NCBI RefSeq assembly: GCF_002154895.1
Contig: NZ_MUIZ01000002.1
Span: 248,001 to 312,000 of the forward strand
Origin: Lactococcus petauri
GTDB lineage: Bacteria; Bacillota; Bacilli; Lactobacillales; Streptococcaceae
Direction: 5' to 3'
Length of the DNA: 64,000 nt
Part shown: positions 54,022 to 64,000 of the stretch, in pieces
Layout of the letters: each line of letters opens with the position of its first letter
Numbering within the stretch: position 1 is the stretch's first letter
The notes under the pieces: generated by a model
Databases searched by the model: none
What the model was told of the DNA's origin: nothing
What the model saw: only the letters and a program-made list of their open reading frames with translations
Position numbers and translations under genes: made by a program

Positions 54022-54060
54022 AATAATAAAAACCTCTATTAATTTAGAGGTTTTTATTAT
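54022..54060. terminator. Bidirectional terminator between + and - gene blocks
   Basis: Stem AATAATAAAAACCTCTA/TAGAGGTTTTTATTAT around a short loop; it separates the converging transcription units near the terminus. Confidence 0.92.
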
Positions 54061-55403
54061 TACATTTTTTCAATGATTTGGCTTAAGTCTTCTAATGCTC
54101 GCTCAGCAACCTTCGTATAACGTTCCTTTTTTTCACGGATACGCGGACCTTCAAGTTCTTTGACAATACCAAACGTCACATTCATAGGTTGGAAATGTTT
54201 ACTGTCTGTATGTGTGATGTAATATGGGAGGGCACCAATAGCTGTTGTTTGCGGGAATATGATTTCTTCTTCACCCTTAAAAAGGCGAGCAGCGTTTATT
54301 CCGGCAACCAAACCACTTGCTGCTGATTCAACGTAACCTTCTACACCAGTCATTTGACCGGCAAAGAAAAGATTTTCTTGTTTTCTTGATTGGAAAGTTT
54401 GCTTGAGTAGGTTAGGGGAATCCATGTATGAATTTCGATGCATTACACCATAACGTACAAATTCAGCATTTTCTAATCCAGGTATCATTTGGAAAACACG
54501 TTTTTGCTCCCCCCACTTAAGGTGAGTTTGGAAACCTACGATATTATACAAAGATGCCGAAGCATTATCCTGGCGCAACTGTACAACGGCATAAGGCGTT
54601 TTAAAATCACCATCACGTGGACCGGTATATGTATCAGGATATTCTAATCCAACAGGTTTCATTGGTCCAAATAACATTGTTTTATAACCACGTTTAGCCA
54701 TTTCCTCGATTGGCATGCAGCCTTCGAAAACTTTTAGATCTTCAAATGAATTGAGTGGGACCTCTTCAGCAGTAATTAAAGCTTGTTGGAAATTATTGAA
54801 TTCTTCCTTTGTCATTGGACAATTAATATAGTCCGCTTCTCCTTTATCGTAACGAGATTTTTTATAGACTTTATCGTAATCTATTGTATTCGCATCAATA
54901 ATCGGAGCTGCAGCATCATAGAAATAAAAGCCATCTCCACCATTAAATTCATGAATTTTTGCAGCTAAAGCATCACTTGTTAAAGGACCAGTTGCAATAA
55001 TTGTAATTTCTTCGTCTAAGTTAGGTAAATCTGTAATTTCACCGCGGATTACCTCAATCAAAGGGTTTTCTGAAACAGCTTGAGTAATAAAAGCTGAAAA
55101 CTCTTCACGGTCAACTGCTAAAGCTCCGCCAGCTGGTACTTGTGTTTTTTCGGCAGCTTGCATCATGACAGAATCCAAACGACGCATTTCCTCCTTCAGT
55201 AGTCCCACAGCATTTGTGATTGCTGCTCCACGGAAAGAATTTGAACAAACCAACTCGGCAAATTTGTCTGTTTTATGCTGAGGCGTAGCTTTAACGCCAC
55301 GCATTTCGTAAAGTTTTACTGGAATACCGCGTTTTGCAATTTGGTAAGCAGCTTCAGAACCCGCAAGACCTGCGCCAATAACGTTTATATGTGTTTTATT
55401 CAT
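54060..55403 (-). CDS. trmFO: tRNA (uracil-5-)-methyltransferase TrmFO
   Basis: A 447-aa flavoprotein with the FAD loop [19 protein letters not shown] at 8-26, CSNSFRG near 53 and [26 protein letters not shown] near 350. These define TrmFO, which makes m5U54 in tRNA with methylene-tetrahydrofolate and FADH2. It is the first of the - block and lies 45 bp after topA in the direction of transcription. Confidence 0.96.
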   Translation of the reverse strand: MNKTHINVIGAGLAGSEAAYQIAKRGIPVKLYEMRGVKATPQHKTDKFAELVCSNSFRGAAITNAVGLLKEEMRRLDSVMMQAAEKTQVPAGGALAVDREEFSAFITQAVSENPLIEVIRGEITDLPNLDEEITIIATGPLTSDALAAKIHEFNGGDGFYFYDAAAPIIDANTIDYDKVYKKSRYDKGEADYINCPMTKEEFNNFQQALITAEEVPLNSFEDLKVFEGCMPIEEMAKRGYKTMLFGPMKPVGLEYPDTYTGPRDGDFKTPYAVVQLRQDNASASLYNIVGFQTHLKWGEQKRVFQMIPGLENAEFVRYGVMHRNSYMDSPNLLKQTFQSRKQENLFFAGQMTGVEGYVESAASGLVAGINAARLFKGEEEIIFPQTTAIGALPYYITHTDSKHFQPMNVTFGIVKELEGPRIREKKERYTKVAERALEDLSQIIEKM

Positions 55404-55448
55404 TTTAACTTTCTATATTAAACATAAAATTAATTATGTAAAATGACT

Positions 55449-57599
55449 TTATTTTTGTTTTTCCTCTTTGTAGTCACAAGTTTCATTACTACATACTACT
55501 TGTTTACCACCGCCACGTACTTTCTTTTCTACCAAATAGTGCTCACATTTTGGACAAGAACGGCCAACAGGTTTATCCCAGCTTGTAAATTCGCAATCAG
55601 GGTATCTGTCACAACCATAGAAAAGACGATTTTTCTTTGTCTTACGTTCAATGATTTGCCCTTTGTGGCAACTTGGACAGGTTACGCCAATTTCTTTTAC
55701 AATGGCTTTGGTATTGTGACATTCAGGGAAATTACTACATGCATAGAATTTGCCATATCGTCCCAACTTAATTACCATTGGATGTCCACAAACGTCACAA
55801 TCAAAACCAGCTGGTTCGTCTTTAATGACGATTTTTTCCATTTCAACTTCGGCTTTTTCAAGTTCGACGGCAAAAGGTTTATAAAATTGATCAACGACAT
55901 CAACCCAGCGACGCTGTCCTTCTTCTACCTTATCCAGATCTTTTTCCATTTCGGCTGTAAATTCAGTATTTACAATGTTCGGGAAAAATTCAACCACAAG
56001 TTTATTTACAATTTCGCCTAGTTCAGTTGGTTCAAAACGTTTGGCCACTAAACGGGCATAATAACGTTTTTGGATTGTTTCAAGAGTTGGTGCATATGTT
56101 GATGGACGGCCAACTCCATTTTCTTCCAGGACTTTAATCAAAGTTGCTTCACTGTAACGGGCAGGCGGCTGAGTAAAGTGCTGTTCAGGTTTGAGATTTG
56201 CTTTCTTAACAATATCTCCAGCTGCCATATCAGGAAGCATGTTGTTTTTCTCAGAGTCGTTATAGATAGCTAAATAACCATCAAATTTAACTTGTGAGCC
56301 ATTGGCAATGAAAATTACACCATTTTGTGAAAGGTTTACTTTCATCGTATCAAAAATAGCAGCTGTCATTTGGCTTGCCACAAAGCGATTCCAAATTAAA
56401 GTGTAAAGTTTTAACTGATCTTTGTCTAAATATTTTGCAATTGCTTCAGGGGTATTAAGGACATTAGTGGGACGGATTGCTTCATGGGCATCTTGAGCTC
56501 CGGCTTTATTAGAAACTTTTGACGAATGTTTGCTATACTTAGCACCAAAACGCTCTGTAATGAAGTCTGCAGCTACGCCTTGCGCCACTGGAGAGATACG
56601 TGTTGAATCGGTACGCATATAGGTAATCAGCCCTTGGTGGCCTTGTGCACCCAATGTGAGCCCCTCATATAGTTGTTGGGCAACCATCATGGTTTTCCGT
56701 GTACGGAAATTAATTTTATTGGCCGCATCTTGTTGCATTGAGCTTGTTGTATATGGAAGTGGTGAATTTCTACGACGTTCTTTTTTCTCTACTTTATCGA
56801 CATCGAAATCTGGACCAGACAACCGAGACATAACTTCCATCACATCATCATTGTTATTTAGTGCACGTTTCTTACCATCAACACCCCAGAAAGCAGCTTT
56901 AAACTTTTTAGCTCCTTTTTTAAATTCGCCATCAATTGACCAATATTCTTGAGGGATAAAAGCATTAATTTCGTTTTCTCGATCAACAATGAGTTTGAGG
57001 GCGATAGACTGGACACGACCAGCTGATAATCCTTTTTTAACTTTTTTCCAAAGAATTGGACTGATTGAATACCCAACTAAACGGTCTAAAATACGACGTG
57101 CTTGTTGTGCATCTACCAAATCAACATCAATACTACGTGGTTCTTTAAATGCATTTTTAACAGCATCTTTAGTAATTTCGTTAAAAACAACCCGATTTTT
57201 ATCTTCCAAAGGAAGACCTAAAATATGTGCCAAGTGCCAAGCAATGGCTTCTCCTTCTCGGTCCGGGTCACTTGCTAAGTAAACAGCTTTTGCTGCTTTA
57301 GCCTCTTTTTTAAGAGAATTGATCAGCGGTGCTTTTCCACGTATATTAATATATTGTGGTTCATAATCATTGTCAATGTCTACGGACATTGTTGATTTTT
57401 TCAAATCACGTATATGCCCAACAGATGCCACAACTTTGTAGTTTCGCCCTAAATATTTTTCAATTGTTTTTGCTTTAGCAGGTGACTCAACAATTACGAG
57501 ATTTTTGCCTTTAACAATTTTTGTTTTCTTTTTACTCGCAGTTTTCTTACTGCTCGTTTTCTTTTTTGTAGTTGTTTGTTTTTCACTTGCTTTCGCCAT
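55449..57599 (-). CDS. topA: DNA topoisomerase I
   Basis: A 716-aa type IA topoisomerase. The Toprim domain opens with [18 protein letters not shown], the active tyrosine lies in [14 protein letters not shown], and three C-terminal zinc ribbons follow (CDVCGHP, CPSCHKG, CPKCEHY). The N-terminal ~30 residues are a Lys/Thr/Ser-rich tail. ATG 57597-57599 is preferred; it gives a length like other lactococcal TopA. A longer start at 57662 would add residues lying over the likely promoter. It relaxes negative supercoils. Confidence 0.95.
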   Translation of the reverse strand: MAKASEKQTTTKKKTSSKKTASKKKTKIVKGKNLVIVESPAKAKTIEKYLGRNYKVVASVGHIRDLKKSTMSVDIDNDYEPQYINIRGKAPLINSLKKEAKAAKAVYLASDPDREGEAIAWHLAHILGLPLEDKNRVVFNEITKDAVKNAFKEPRSIDVDLVDAQQARRILDRLVGYSISPILWKKVKKGLSAGRVQSIALKLIVDRENEINAFIPQEYWSIDGEFKKGAKKFKAAFWGVDGKKRALNNNDDVMEVMSRLSGPDFDVDKVEKKERRRNSPLPYTTSSMQQDAANKINFRTRKTMMVAQQLYEGLTLGAQGHQGLITYMRTDSTRISPVAQGVAADFITERFGAKYSKHSSKVSNKAGAQDAHEAIRPTNVLNTPEAIAKYLDKDQLKLYTLIWNRFVASQMTAAIFDTMKVNLSQNGVIFIANGSQVKFDGYLAIYNDSEKNNMLPDMAAGDIVKKANLKPEQHFTQPPARYSEATLIKVLEENGVGRPSTYAPTLETIQKRYYARLVAKRFEPTELGEIVNKLVVEFFPNIVNTEFTAEMEKDLDKVEEGQRRWVDVVDQFYKPFAVELEKAEVEMEKIVIKDEPAGFDCDVCGHPMVIKLGRYGKFYACSNFPECHNTKAIVKEIGVTCPSCHKGQIIERKTKKNRLFYGCDRYPDCEFTSWDKPVGRSCPKCEHYLVEKKVRGGGKQVVCSNETCDYKEEKQK

Positions 57600-57788
57600 A
57601 TATTTACCTATTTTTTCAAATTTCAATAGTCTAATAATATAGGCTTTTAGGTCAGATGTCAAGTAATAAAACCAAAAGTGTTTTTCTTATAGGAGAATTA
57701 AACATTTATTAAAAGGAAAAAAAGTTCTGTCAGTCCTTGGTTTTACTAATTTTACATAGATTTATAAATTTTCAATTTTTATAAAAAA

Positions 57789-58658
57789 TTAAGGAAAGAA
57801 ATTCCCTTCATATAAATAAAATTCATCTAAAATATCTTGTCCATGAGTGACAAGCTTGGCTGCACCTTGTTGGATTAATTGATTACAGCCAGAAGCATTT
57901 CTATTCAAAATATCTCCAGGTACAGCAAAAACTTCTCTATTACCCTCTAAAGCATAACGACTTGTGATAAGGCTACCACTACGTTGTTTTGCTTCCACAA
58001 CGACAACACCACGGGAAAGACCAGCAATGATTCTATTTCTCTCTGGGAAATGAAACTTGAGGGGTTGCTCTTCTACAAGGTATTCTGATAAAACTAATTC
58101 ATGTGCTGCTAAGTATTCTTGTAATTTACGATTTTCTTTTGGATAACTAATATCTAACCCATTACCAATGACAGCAATGGTTGGAGTTTTTTGTTTTACA
58201 GCTGCTACATGGCTTGAGGTGTCAACACCGCGTGCTAATCCGCTCACAATAACAAAATTTTGCTTTAATTCCTCAATAAGCTTGTGGATTATTCTTGGTG
58301 CTTCCTTAGACATTTCACGACTGCCTACAAACCCAAGTTTAGGAAGACTAAGCAATTTAAGATCTCCTTGATAAAAAAGGAGGGCAGGCGGATTATATGT
58401 TTCTCTCAGCCATTCGGGATAAATGTCATCTAAAATGGAAAAGGAGGGGAAAACTTTGTATTGCTCACGAAGTCGTTTCACATCTTGACTCTTATAACTC
58501 TCAATAAAATTAGGGACAGTTTTGACCTCTGCAATCCGCGCTAACTGGCGTAGAGTGAGTTTTGCTTCATGCCTCCTCTGATAATCAATCAGTTTCAAAA
58601 TCCCTAAATTAGACATTCCTGCTTTTTTTAAACGTAATATTTCAAAGTTTTTAATCAT
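57789..58658 (-). CDS. dprA: DNA processing protein DprA
   Basis: A 289-aa protein with the Rossmann-like DprA core: FVGSREMSKEA, VSGLARGVDTSSHVAA, PKENRKLQEYLA and FPERNRIIAGLSRGVVVVEA. It loads RecA on incoming single-stranded DNA during transformation and is conserved in Streptococcaceae. The start ATG at 58656-58658 follows GGAGG by four bases; an upstream in-frame ATG lacks such a site. It precedes topA in the same direction, a frequent arrangement. The winged-helix C-terminus is short, as in streptococci. Confidence 0.94.
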   Translation of the reverse strand: MIKNFEILRLKKAGMSNLGILKLIDYQRRHEAKLTLRQLARIAEVKTVPNFIESYKSQDVKRLREQYKVFPSFSILDDIYPEWLRETYNPPALLFYQGDLKLLSLPKLGFVGSREMSKEAPRIIHKLIEELKQNFVIVSGLARGVDTSSHVAAVKQKTPTIAVIGNGLDISYPKENRKLQEYLAAHELVLSEYLVEEQPLKFHFPERNRIIAGLSRGVVVVEAKQRSGSLITSRYALEGNREVFAVPGDILNRNASGCNQLIQQGAAKLVTHGQDILDEFYLYEGNFFP

Positions 58659-58717
58659 GCAGCCTCCATTTTTGGTGTTATTCATTAATTAATACGCAAA
58701 AAATAGAAGCTGTTCAC

Positions 58718-58747
58718 ATAAAAAACTGCATTTCTGCAGTTTTTTTA
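58718..58747 (-). terminator. Terminator of aldB
   Basis: AAAAAACTGCA/TGCAGTTTTTT with a 4-base loop, just past the aldB stop on -. Confidence 0.88.
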
Positions 58748-59443
58748 TTCCGCTTGTTCAATATCTTTTTTGAGTTGATCAAGATTAAATTTGGCTTGGA
58801 GGAAGTTTTGAGATTTTGTTGGGAAATTTTGCTCTAAGGCATCCACTTGGCCTATTTCTACTTTACCGGAAAAGCCAGTAAATCCTAAAATATGGCCACC
58901 AAAATTGCATGAATCAGCAAGAAAATGCAGATGGTATCCAGCGACACTTACACCATGAAACATTTCTGGAGTCCAAAAACCGACGATAGTTCCCTTGACG
59001 TTCTCCTCTTTATATTCGGGTTGATTTTCTGCTACTTTAGCAAAAGGTTCGCCTTCTGCTGCGCCTGGAGCCATGCGCACATGCATCATATCAAAATCAC
59101 CAGTCATTTTAATTGTATAAAAGGTATTTTCGCTATTAAACTCATTTTCAATTTTTTTGAAGAGTTCTTCGCTGGCGATTTTTTCTTCTTGTTGGAAAGA
59201 AAGTGTTGCTTCATGATGAGATACTGCAGCGTATGGGACAGTTTCATTGTCTTCTACTTGACGTACTTTTTTGTCTCCTGTTGCAATATAAGCTTTGCCA
59301 TCCAAGACAATCAACTCACCATTGATACCTGACAAGGTTCCAATACCAAAGTTGCCTTTTTTCAAAAGCTCACCAATCGTTAAGGTTCCTTCATAAAGTC
59401 CTGACATCAAAGCTGCAAGGGTGTTGTGTTGAAATAATTTCAT
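58745..59443 (-). CDS. aldB: Alpha-acetolactate decarboxylase
   Basis: A 232-aa enzyme with FQHNTLAALMSGLYEG at the N-terminus, GTIVGFWTPEMFHG and the zinc ligands in GYHLHFLADSCNFGGHI near residues 180-196. It converts alpha-acetolactate to acetoin, drawing pyruvate from acid production and competing with branched-chain amino acid synthesis. The gene has its own AAAGGAAAG ribosome site and a terminator. The acetolactate synthase is not in the window. Confidence 0.95.
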   Translation of the reverse strand: MKLFQHNTLAALMSGLYEGTLTIGELLKKGNFGIGTLSGINGELIVLDGKAYIATGDKKVRQVEDNETVPYAAVSHHEATLSFQQEEKIASEELFKKIENEFNSENTFYTIKMTGDFDMMHVRMAPGAAEGEPFAKVAENQPEYKEENVKGTIVGFWTPEMFHGVSVAGYHLHFLADSCNFGGHILGFTGFSGKVEIGQVDALEQNFPTKSQNFLQAKFNLDQLKKDIEQAE

Positions 59444-59542
59444 TTTTCTTTCCTTTCAAATTTTGTAATTTTCAATACTCTAATTTTACCATATTATTAC
59501 TGTCATGATAAAAATACGGATTGTTTTTTTAAGGCATTTTCT

Positions 59543-59575
59543 AAAAAAAACTAAGCAATATTGCTTAGTTTTTGA
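59543..59575 (-). terminator. Terminator of the busA operon
   Basis: AAAACTAAGCAA/TTGCTTAGTTTT is an uninterrupted inverted repeat with T-run on -. Confidence 0.9.
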
Positions 59576-59586
59576 TTAATTATGTA

Positions 59587-61311
59587 TTAGTCTTCAAACC
59601 ATTTATCAACTTGTTCTTTGTGAGATTTAATCCATGTTGCTGCTGCTTGTTCTGGTGTTTTACCATTTTGAACATCAAGCATTACAGATTCCATATCTTT
59701 TTGAGACCAGTTAAACTTGTCTAATACTTTATATGCTTCAGGATTATCTTCTTTAAGTCCTTTACGTACAATAGTATTGATGTCTTCAGCTTTACCCATT
59801 GAGTTTTTAGGATCTTCTAAATATTTCAAATCATACTTATTAAACATCCAGTGAGGTGACCAGCCAGTGATTACGATATCTTTATGTTGCTTGATAGCTT
59901 CACCAAGGGCAACAGTCATCGCACCTGAAGACGATGGTACTAAGTTCCAATCTTTCAAGTTATCATAATCTTTCAGAGCCTTCTCTGTTGCGGCCATAAC
60001 ACCAGCACCAGGTTCAATACCGATAATTGATTTATCTGCTTGATCCTTCAGGTCTTCGATAGAATTTGCTTTCATGTAGCTTGGTACGACAAGACCAACT
60101 TTAGCTCCTTTAAGGTTAGGGCCAAGTAATTCAACGGACTTGCTGAATTTTTTCCATTGTGTTTCATGGGTGTTTGGGAGCCAAGCAGAAACCATACCGT
60201 CAGCTTGACCATTTGCTACAGTTTGCCAAGCAACTGTATTATCTAAAGCTGTCTTCTTAACGTCAAATCCATGTTGCTCCATAGCTTGACTTAATACGTT
60301 AATAGATGCAACTTCTGAGTCCCAGTTCATATATACAAGCTCAACATTTTTATCTGCTGCTGTTTTCGTAAGTGTAACACCAGAAATACCACCAATGATA
60401 AGAACGATAAGGGCTACTAGCGCTCCTCTTTTTTTCCATTTCTTAAGTTGCGGATTGCCTTGTTTTTCAGTTGGGGCAACATTAAGTTTTTGAGTGAAAC
60501 GGTCAATGATAATAGCTAAAATAACTAAAGCAATACCGTTTACAAAACCTTTACCGATATCCGCAGATTGAACAGCCGCTAAGACGCCACGTCCAAGACC
60601 AGGTGCACCGATCATTGAAGCAATAACGACCATTGAAAGTGCCAACATAATAGTTTGGTTAACACCTGCTAAAATTGTTCCTTTTGCTAACGGAAACTCT
60701 AACTTAAAGAGCTTTTGTCTTGGTGTTGACCCAAAAGAATCTGCTGCTTCGACCAATTCAGTAGAAACTTGACGAATACCCAAGTTTGTCATACGAACTG
60801 TTGGTGGCAAAGCAAAGATAACTGAGGCAAATACACCAGGGACCACACCGATACCAAAGAAAGCAACGGCCGGAATCAAGTAAACGAAACCGGGCATGGT
60901 TTGCATGAAGTCCAAAATGGGCTGCACAATCTTAGCAACAAGTTCGGACTTAGCCATCCATATACCTAAAGGAATACCGATAATAATAGAAACTAAACTA
61001 GAAAGCAAGACCAGTGTTACTGTATTCATCAAGTCTGTCCATAAACCTTGATTGGCAATAAGAACTAAACCTAAGAATGTAAAGATAGGGAAGGCAATTT
61101 TACGTCCAGAAACTAAAACTGCCAAAAAAGTAACAACAATAATCATTAACCAAAATGGTACAGCTGTAAGTCCTGCAGTTACTGTATCCATAATTGCTGT
61201 ACCAGCTTTTTGAATAATATCAAAACCAGCACTTAGATTACTTGTAATCCAATCTGTTGCAGTCGAAACCCAATCTGCTAAGGGTATCTTACCTATTGCT
61301 AACTCAATCAT
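59587..61311 (-). CDS. busAB: Glycine betaine transporter permease fused to substrate-binding domain
   Basis: A 574-aa fusion. The N-terminal ~300 residues are a BPD permease with about seven helices and [24 protein letters not shown] as the coupling loop. Residues ~310-574 form an OpuAC-type binding domain with a [10 protein letters not shown] segment and GWSPHWMF, rich in the Trp residues that cage betaine. This two-domain form is the BusAB/OpuABC of lactococci. It works with BusAA, whose gene overlaps by 8 bp upstream, to take up betaine under osmotic stress. Confidence 0.95.
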   Translation of the reverse strand: MIELAIGKIPLADWVSTATDWITSNLSAGFDIIQKAGTAIMDTVTAGLTAVPFWLMIIVVTFLAVLVSGRKIAFPIFTFLGLVLIANQGLWTDLMNTVTLVLLSSLVSIIIGIPLGIWMAKSELVAKIVQPILDFMQTMPGFVYLIPAVAFFGIGVVPGVFASVIFALPPTVRMTNLGIRQVSTELVEAADSFGSTPRQKLFKLEFPLAKGTILAGVNQTIMLALSMVVIASMIGAPGLGRGVLAAVQSADIGKGFVNGIALVILAIIIDRFTQKLNVAPTEKQGNPQLKKWKKRGALVALIVLIIGGISGVTLTKTAADKNVELVYMNWDSEVASINVLSQAMEQHGFDVKKTALDNTVAWQTVANGQADGMVSAWLPNTHETQWKKFSKSVELLGPNLKGAKVGLVVPSYMKANSIEDLKDQADKSIIGIEPGAGVMAATEKALKDYDNLKDWNLVPSSSGAMTVALGEAIKQHKDIVITGWSPHWMFNKYDLKYLEDPKNSMGKAEDINTIVRKGLKEDNPEAYKVLDKFNWSQKDMESVMLDVQNGKTPEQAAATWIKSHKEQVDKWFED

Positions 61312-62506
61312 TATTTACCTCCTCATCGTCTACATCTGCTAAAGCTTCAAGTACTCGTCCGCGGATAAGAATACCTTTGAGGAATCCTTCGTCATCTACC
61401 ACGGCAACAGGCGTTGGAGAGTCATATATGATAGGTAAGATATCACTTACTAATGTTTCTTTACCAACTTGTCCAACATCTGTCATGAGAACTTCGCGAA
61501 GAGATTTATTCGCTTGTTTTGCTTGAACTGCTGCTTCACTGGTAATAACACCATAAAATTGACGTTTTTTATCGACAGCCATTAAAGAACTTACTTCTTC
61601 TGTCTTCATCTTTTTAAGCGCAACACTTGGACCATCAATGTCAATGTTAGTTGTTAAGGCAGGAATCATAATGTTCTCCGCTGTGATAACTTTTGCACGA
61701 TCGACATCTTCCACGAAGGTTTTAACGTAATCATTAGCAGGATTAGTAAGAATTTCTTCACCTGTACCAATCTGCATGATTTTACCATCCTTCATAATGG
61801 CAATACGGTCACCGATACGTAATGCTTCATTCAAGTCATGCGAAATGAAAATAATTGTTTTTTGGAATTTTGCTTGAAGTTCCAAAAGTTCATCTTGCAT
61901 CTCACGACGAATCAATGGGTCCAAAGCTGAGAAAGCTTCATCCATCAGAAGAATTTCTGGGTCATTGGCTAAAGCACGAGCCAAGCCGACACGTTGTTGC
62001 ATCCCTCCTGAAAGTTGATTTGGATATTGATTTTTAAAATCAAGTAAGTTAGCATTGTCTAAAGCTTTTTCAGCACGCTTGCGACGCTCTTCTTTTGGTA
62101 CGTTTTGTACTTCCAAACCATATTCTGTATTCTCAAGAATCGTTCTATGAGGGAAGAGACCAAAATTTTGGAAAACCATACTCATCGTTTTGCGACGCAC
62201 TTTCAGCAAATCTTCTTTATTTAACGTAGCAACATCTTCACCGTCAATGAAAATCTTACCGCTTGTTGGCTCAATCAAACGATTAAGCAAACGTAATAGT
62301 GTGGACTTCCCTGAACCAGAAAGTCCCATAATAACGAAAATTTCGCCTTCATTTACTTCGAAGTTGGCATCATAAACACCGACACTCGCACCTGTTTTTC
62401 TTAAAATTTCGTTTTTCGAATCACCCTGCTCGACCATTGCCAAAGCAGTTTTTACACGTTTACCAAATATTTTGGTTAAGTGCTCAATTTTAATTTTTAC
62501 TGGCAA
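61304..62506 (-). CDS. busAA: Glycine betaine transporter ATPase
   Basis: A 400-aa ABC ATPase. Walker A is [17 protein letters not shown], signature [14 protein letters not shown] and Walker [14 protein letters not shown]. Two CBS domains follow from residue ~275. In lactococcal OpuA/BusA these domains gate transport by ionic strength and c-di-AMP. It is first in the operon and is driven by the promoter at 62575-62603 with the BusR operator around it. Confidence 0.95.
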   Translation of the reverse strand: MPVKIKIEHLTKIFGKRVKTALAMVEQGDSKNEILRKTGASVGVYDANFEVNEGEIFVIMGLSGSGKSTLLRLLNRLIEPTSGKIFIDGEDVATLNKEDLLKVRRKTMSMVFQNFGLFPHRTILENTEYGLEVQNVPKEERRKRAEKALDNANLLDFKNQYPNQLSGGMQQRVGLARALANDPEILLMDEAFSALDPLIRREMQDELLELQAKFQKTIIFISHDLNEALRIGDRIAIMKDGKIMQIGTGEEILTNPANDYVKTFVEDVDRAKVITAENIMIPALTTNIDIDGPSVALKKMKTEEVSSLMAVDKKRQFYGVITSEAAVQAKQANKSLREVLMTDVGQVGKETLVSDILPIIYDSPTPVAVVDDEGFLKGILIRGRVLEALADVDDEEVNND

Positions 62507-62559
62507 AATATTCTCCTTTACTCTTAATAATTAAATACATTTCATTATTTAATGTTCAT

Positions 62560-62603
62560 CAAAGTGACCATTCCATAATAACAAGGTATTGTCACTTTGT
62601 CAA
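62560..62603 (-). promoter_or_regulatory. busA promoter and BusR operator
   Basis: On -, TTGACA (62598-62603) and TATTAT (62575-62580) are spaced by 17 bp. CAAAGTGAC (62560-62568) and GTCACTTTG (62591-62599) form a perfect 9-bp inverted repeat separated by 22 bp, matching the paired half-sites known for BusR. One arm lies at the -35 and the other past the -10. Confidence 0.9.
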
Positions 62604-62711
62604 ATAAGTAAACTTACAAATATCTTAAATTGCCTAAATTTGAAAAAAATCCTCCTATAGCGACAGTTCCTATTGCCTGTCTCTATAGAAAGATATTTCT
62701 CAATGTCAAAA

Positions 62712-63332
62712 CTAATTTTTATAAAAGAAATTTTGAATAATTTGTAAAGAATCTGCTCCACCAACAAAATACAAGGTATCATATTGGTTCAATGTTGCAT
62801 ATGGACCCGGCGAAATAATTAATTCGTCATTCTGTAAGATGGCAATAACGGTTGCACCTGTATTTTGCCATAAGTTCATTTCTCCGATAGTTTTACCTAA
62901 GTTTTCGGAAGGTTCATTAAGCTCAAGTTCAATCGGAGTCATTGGATTGGATTTTTGAAAGTGTGCTGTTTGTCCAACGAGTTTATCTAAAGTCGATGAA
63001 AAATTGGCAAGTTCCTTTTGTTGGCGAGCGACACTTTTCAAAATATCAGCTTGTAAATCCTGAATTGATTTAACTTCTTGATGTTGAGTCAAAAACTGTT
63101 GAGCTTTTTGACGTGAAGCAATAACGACGCCACTTCCATGAATTGAATCCACAATCCCTAAATCACTAAGAATGCTTACTGCTTTTCGTGCTGTTTCGGG
63201 AGAAACACCAAAAGTTGTTGCTAAGGTCGATCTTGCATAAATTTTTTGACCGATTTTTAATTCGTTGCGTACAATATTTTCCGCAATTAATATAGCAATT
63301 TGCTGATATTTCGGTTGTCTAACCTCTTTCAC
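62712..63332 (-). CDS. busR: BusR, c-di-AMP-dependent repressor of the betaine transporter
   Basis: A 206-aa protein. An N-terminal GntR-type winged helix (ARSTLATTFGVSPETARKAVSIL) is followed by a coiled-coil linker (residues ~80-125) and a C-terminal RCK_C domain (IELNEPSENLGKTIGEMNLWQ, ALNQYDTLYFVGG region). This combination defines BusR, which binds c-di-AMP and then represses busA. GTG 63332 is the start, five bases after GGAGG. It lies directly upstream of busA. Confidence 0.94.
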   Translation of the reverse strand: MKEVRQPKYQQIAILIAENIVRNELKIGQKIYARSTLATTFGVSPETARKAVSILSDLGIVDSIHGSGVVIASRQKAQQFLTQHQEVKSIQDLQADILKSVARQQKELANFSSTLDKLVGQTAHFQKSNPMTPIELELNEPSENLGKTIGEMNLWQNTGATVIAILQNDELIISPGPYATLNQYDTLYFVGGADSLQIIQNFFYKN

Positions 63333-63556
63333 TTTTTCCTCCTTTTTTATTTATTCGTATACTATCATCATATAAAAATGCATTATGCTTTCTATTTTAA
63401 TGTAAAAATACAAAAAAAGATAGTAAAATTATTTTTATAGTGTAAAATTTCGAATATATCCTAGTTTGTATTTTATCGACTTGTATGATAAATATGTTTC
63501 GTATAAGTAATCTATGATATAATAGTCGCAAAAGTTTAAAAATAGAAAGTGATAAT

Positions 63557-64000
63557 ATGAACTGGATTTTTCGATTGATTAAAGGAATGATTATTGCTCT
63601 TGGCTTCATTCTTCCTGGTGTTTCTGGCGGGGTTCTTGCAGCCATTTTAGGGATTTATGAACGTATGCTCCATTTCTTGGCTCATATTCGTCAGGATTTC
63701 AAGAAGAATTTTCTTTTCTTCCTTCCTGTTGGTATTGGTGGGATTTTAGGCTTAGTTCTCCTTAGTCGACCTCTTGAGTGGGTGTTAGCGCATTATCAGA
63801 TAATTGTATTATGGGGGTTTGCAGGTGCAATTTTAGGAACACTCCCTTCTCTCTTTAAAGAAAGCACACGTCAGAAGGCTCGTGATAAAAGTGATACCTT
63901 TACTTTAATCCTCACATTTGTTTTGTCAACACTTATTTTATATATGTTACCTGCCATTGCAGGGACGGTTCCGGCAAACTTCTTTGGTTTCTTCCTTGCA
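63557..64000 (+). CDS. DUF368 membrane protein, PopT-type undecaprenyl-phosphate translocase (5' part only)
   Basis: The frame starts at ATG 63557 and runs off the right edge; 148 residues are visible. The start MNWIFRLIKGMIIALGFILPGVSGG is the DUF368 signature, and several membrane helices follow. Members have been shown to recycle undecaprenyl phosphate across the membrane (PopT). A TATAAT about 35 bp upstream serves as promoter. The C-terminal half is missing from the window. Confidence 0.85.
   Translation, partial: MNWIFRLIKGMIIALGFILPGVSGGVLAAILGIYERMLHFLAHIRQDFKKNFLFFLPVGIGGILGLVLLSRPLEWVLAHYQIIVLWGFAGAILGTLPSLFKESTRQKARDKSDTFTLILTFVLSTLILYMLPAIAGTVPANFFGFFLA

Noticed and set aside
55443-56021. 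A 192-codon open frame on + opposite the topA 3' end
   Set aside because: It is Phe/Thr-rich shadow translation of the zinc-ribbon region of topA, without a ribosome site or family match.
1-64000. CRISPR arrays, tRNA or rRNA genes, intact IS elements
   Set aside because: No regularly spaced repeats, no cloverleaf-like sequence with the TTCGANTC signature and no transposase frame were found on reading the window.

Overview
The window reads as a low-GC Firmicute chromosome of the Streptococcaceae, most probably Lactococcus and plausibly the L. garvieae/petauri/formosensis side of the genus. Supporting markers are the XerS recombinase with a streptococcal/lactococcal-type dif site, a BusR/BusAA-BusAB glycine-betaine system with its paired operator, aldB, a dltXABCD operon, proBA, rbsRKDU, and lactate oxidase next to pyruvate oxidase. 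The genus call is fairly firm; the species is inference.

The window crosses the replication terminus. From 1 to about 54 kb almost all genes lie on +. From 54 kb to 63.3 kb all lie on -. The dif-like site (52575-52605) and xerS (52638-53699) sit at this switch.

Layout. 1-7.9 kb: an N-glycan/mannoside locus with a PTS EIIC tail, GH38, GH125, secreted GH18, GH1 and a ROK protein. 8.0-9.4 kb: two single-domain rhodaneses behind a palindromic operator, then a leaderless gene for a three-repeat protein of unknown function. 9.5-16.7 kb: an MFS exporter with a terminator-like hairpin in its leader, then an oxidative block (Spx-like protein, lactate oxidase, pyruvate oxidase, YjdI-like ferredoxin, YjdJ-like acetyltransferase, flavin disulfide oxidoreductase). 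16.8-20.1 kb: ribose operon. 20.1-22.0 kb: rsgA with a leader ORF, and a YxeA-family protein. 22.1-28.8 kb: pilus island with backbone pilin, an unusual sortase, a minor pilin and a large tip/adhesin protein. 28.9-31.0 kb: proBA. 31.1-36.6 kb: a DUF915 hydrolase and dltXABCD. 36.8-39.7 kb: a second pilus-tip-like VWA surface protein. 39.7-44.5 kb: nitroreductase with TetR, a P-type Ca2+ ATPase, and a GNAT protein. 44.7-48.0 kb: asnA and a MerR/cupin/alcohol dehydrogenase cluster.

48.0-52.6 kb is an accessory segment next to dif. It holds a truncated relaxase, a MacB-type ABC exporter, a 49-aa protein, an LPXTG protein, fragments of a MerR gene and a GNAT gene, and an inverted exact half-copy of the dif site. 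From 52.6 kb: dif, xerS, a small protein, then trmFO, topA, dprA, aldB, busAA-busAB and busR on -, and the start of a DUF368 (PopT-type) gene on + at the right edge.

The observations most worth a second look are the inverted half-dif beside mobilisation debris, the sortase with a cytoplasmic ASCH/PUA-like extension, the leaderless three-repeat protein, the palindrome controlling the rhodanese pair, and the attenuator-like hairpin before the exporter gene. No rRNA, tRNA, CRISPR array or intact insertion sequence was seen. All functional calls come from reading sequence motifs; no database search was run.
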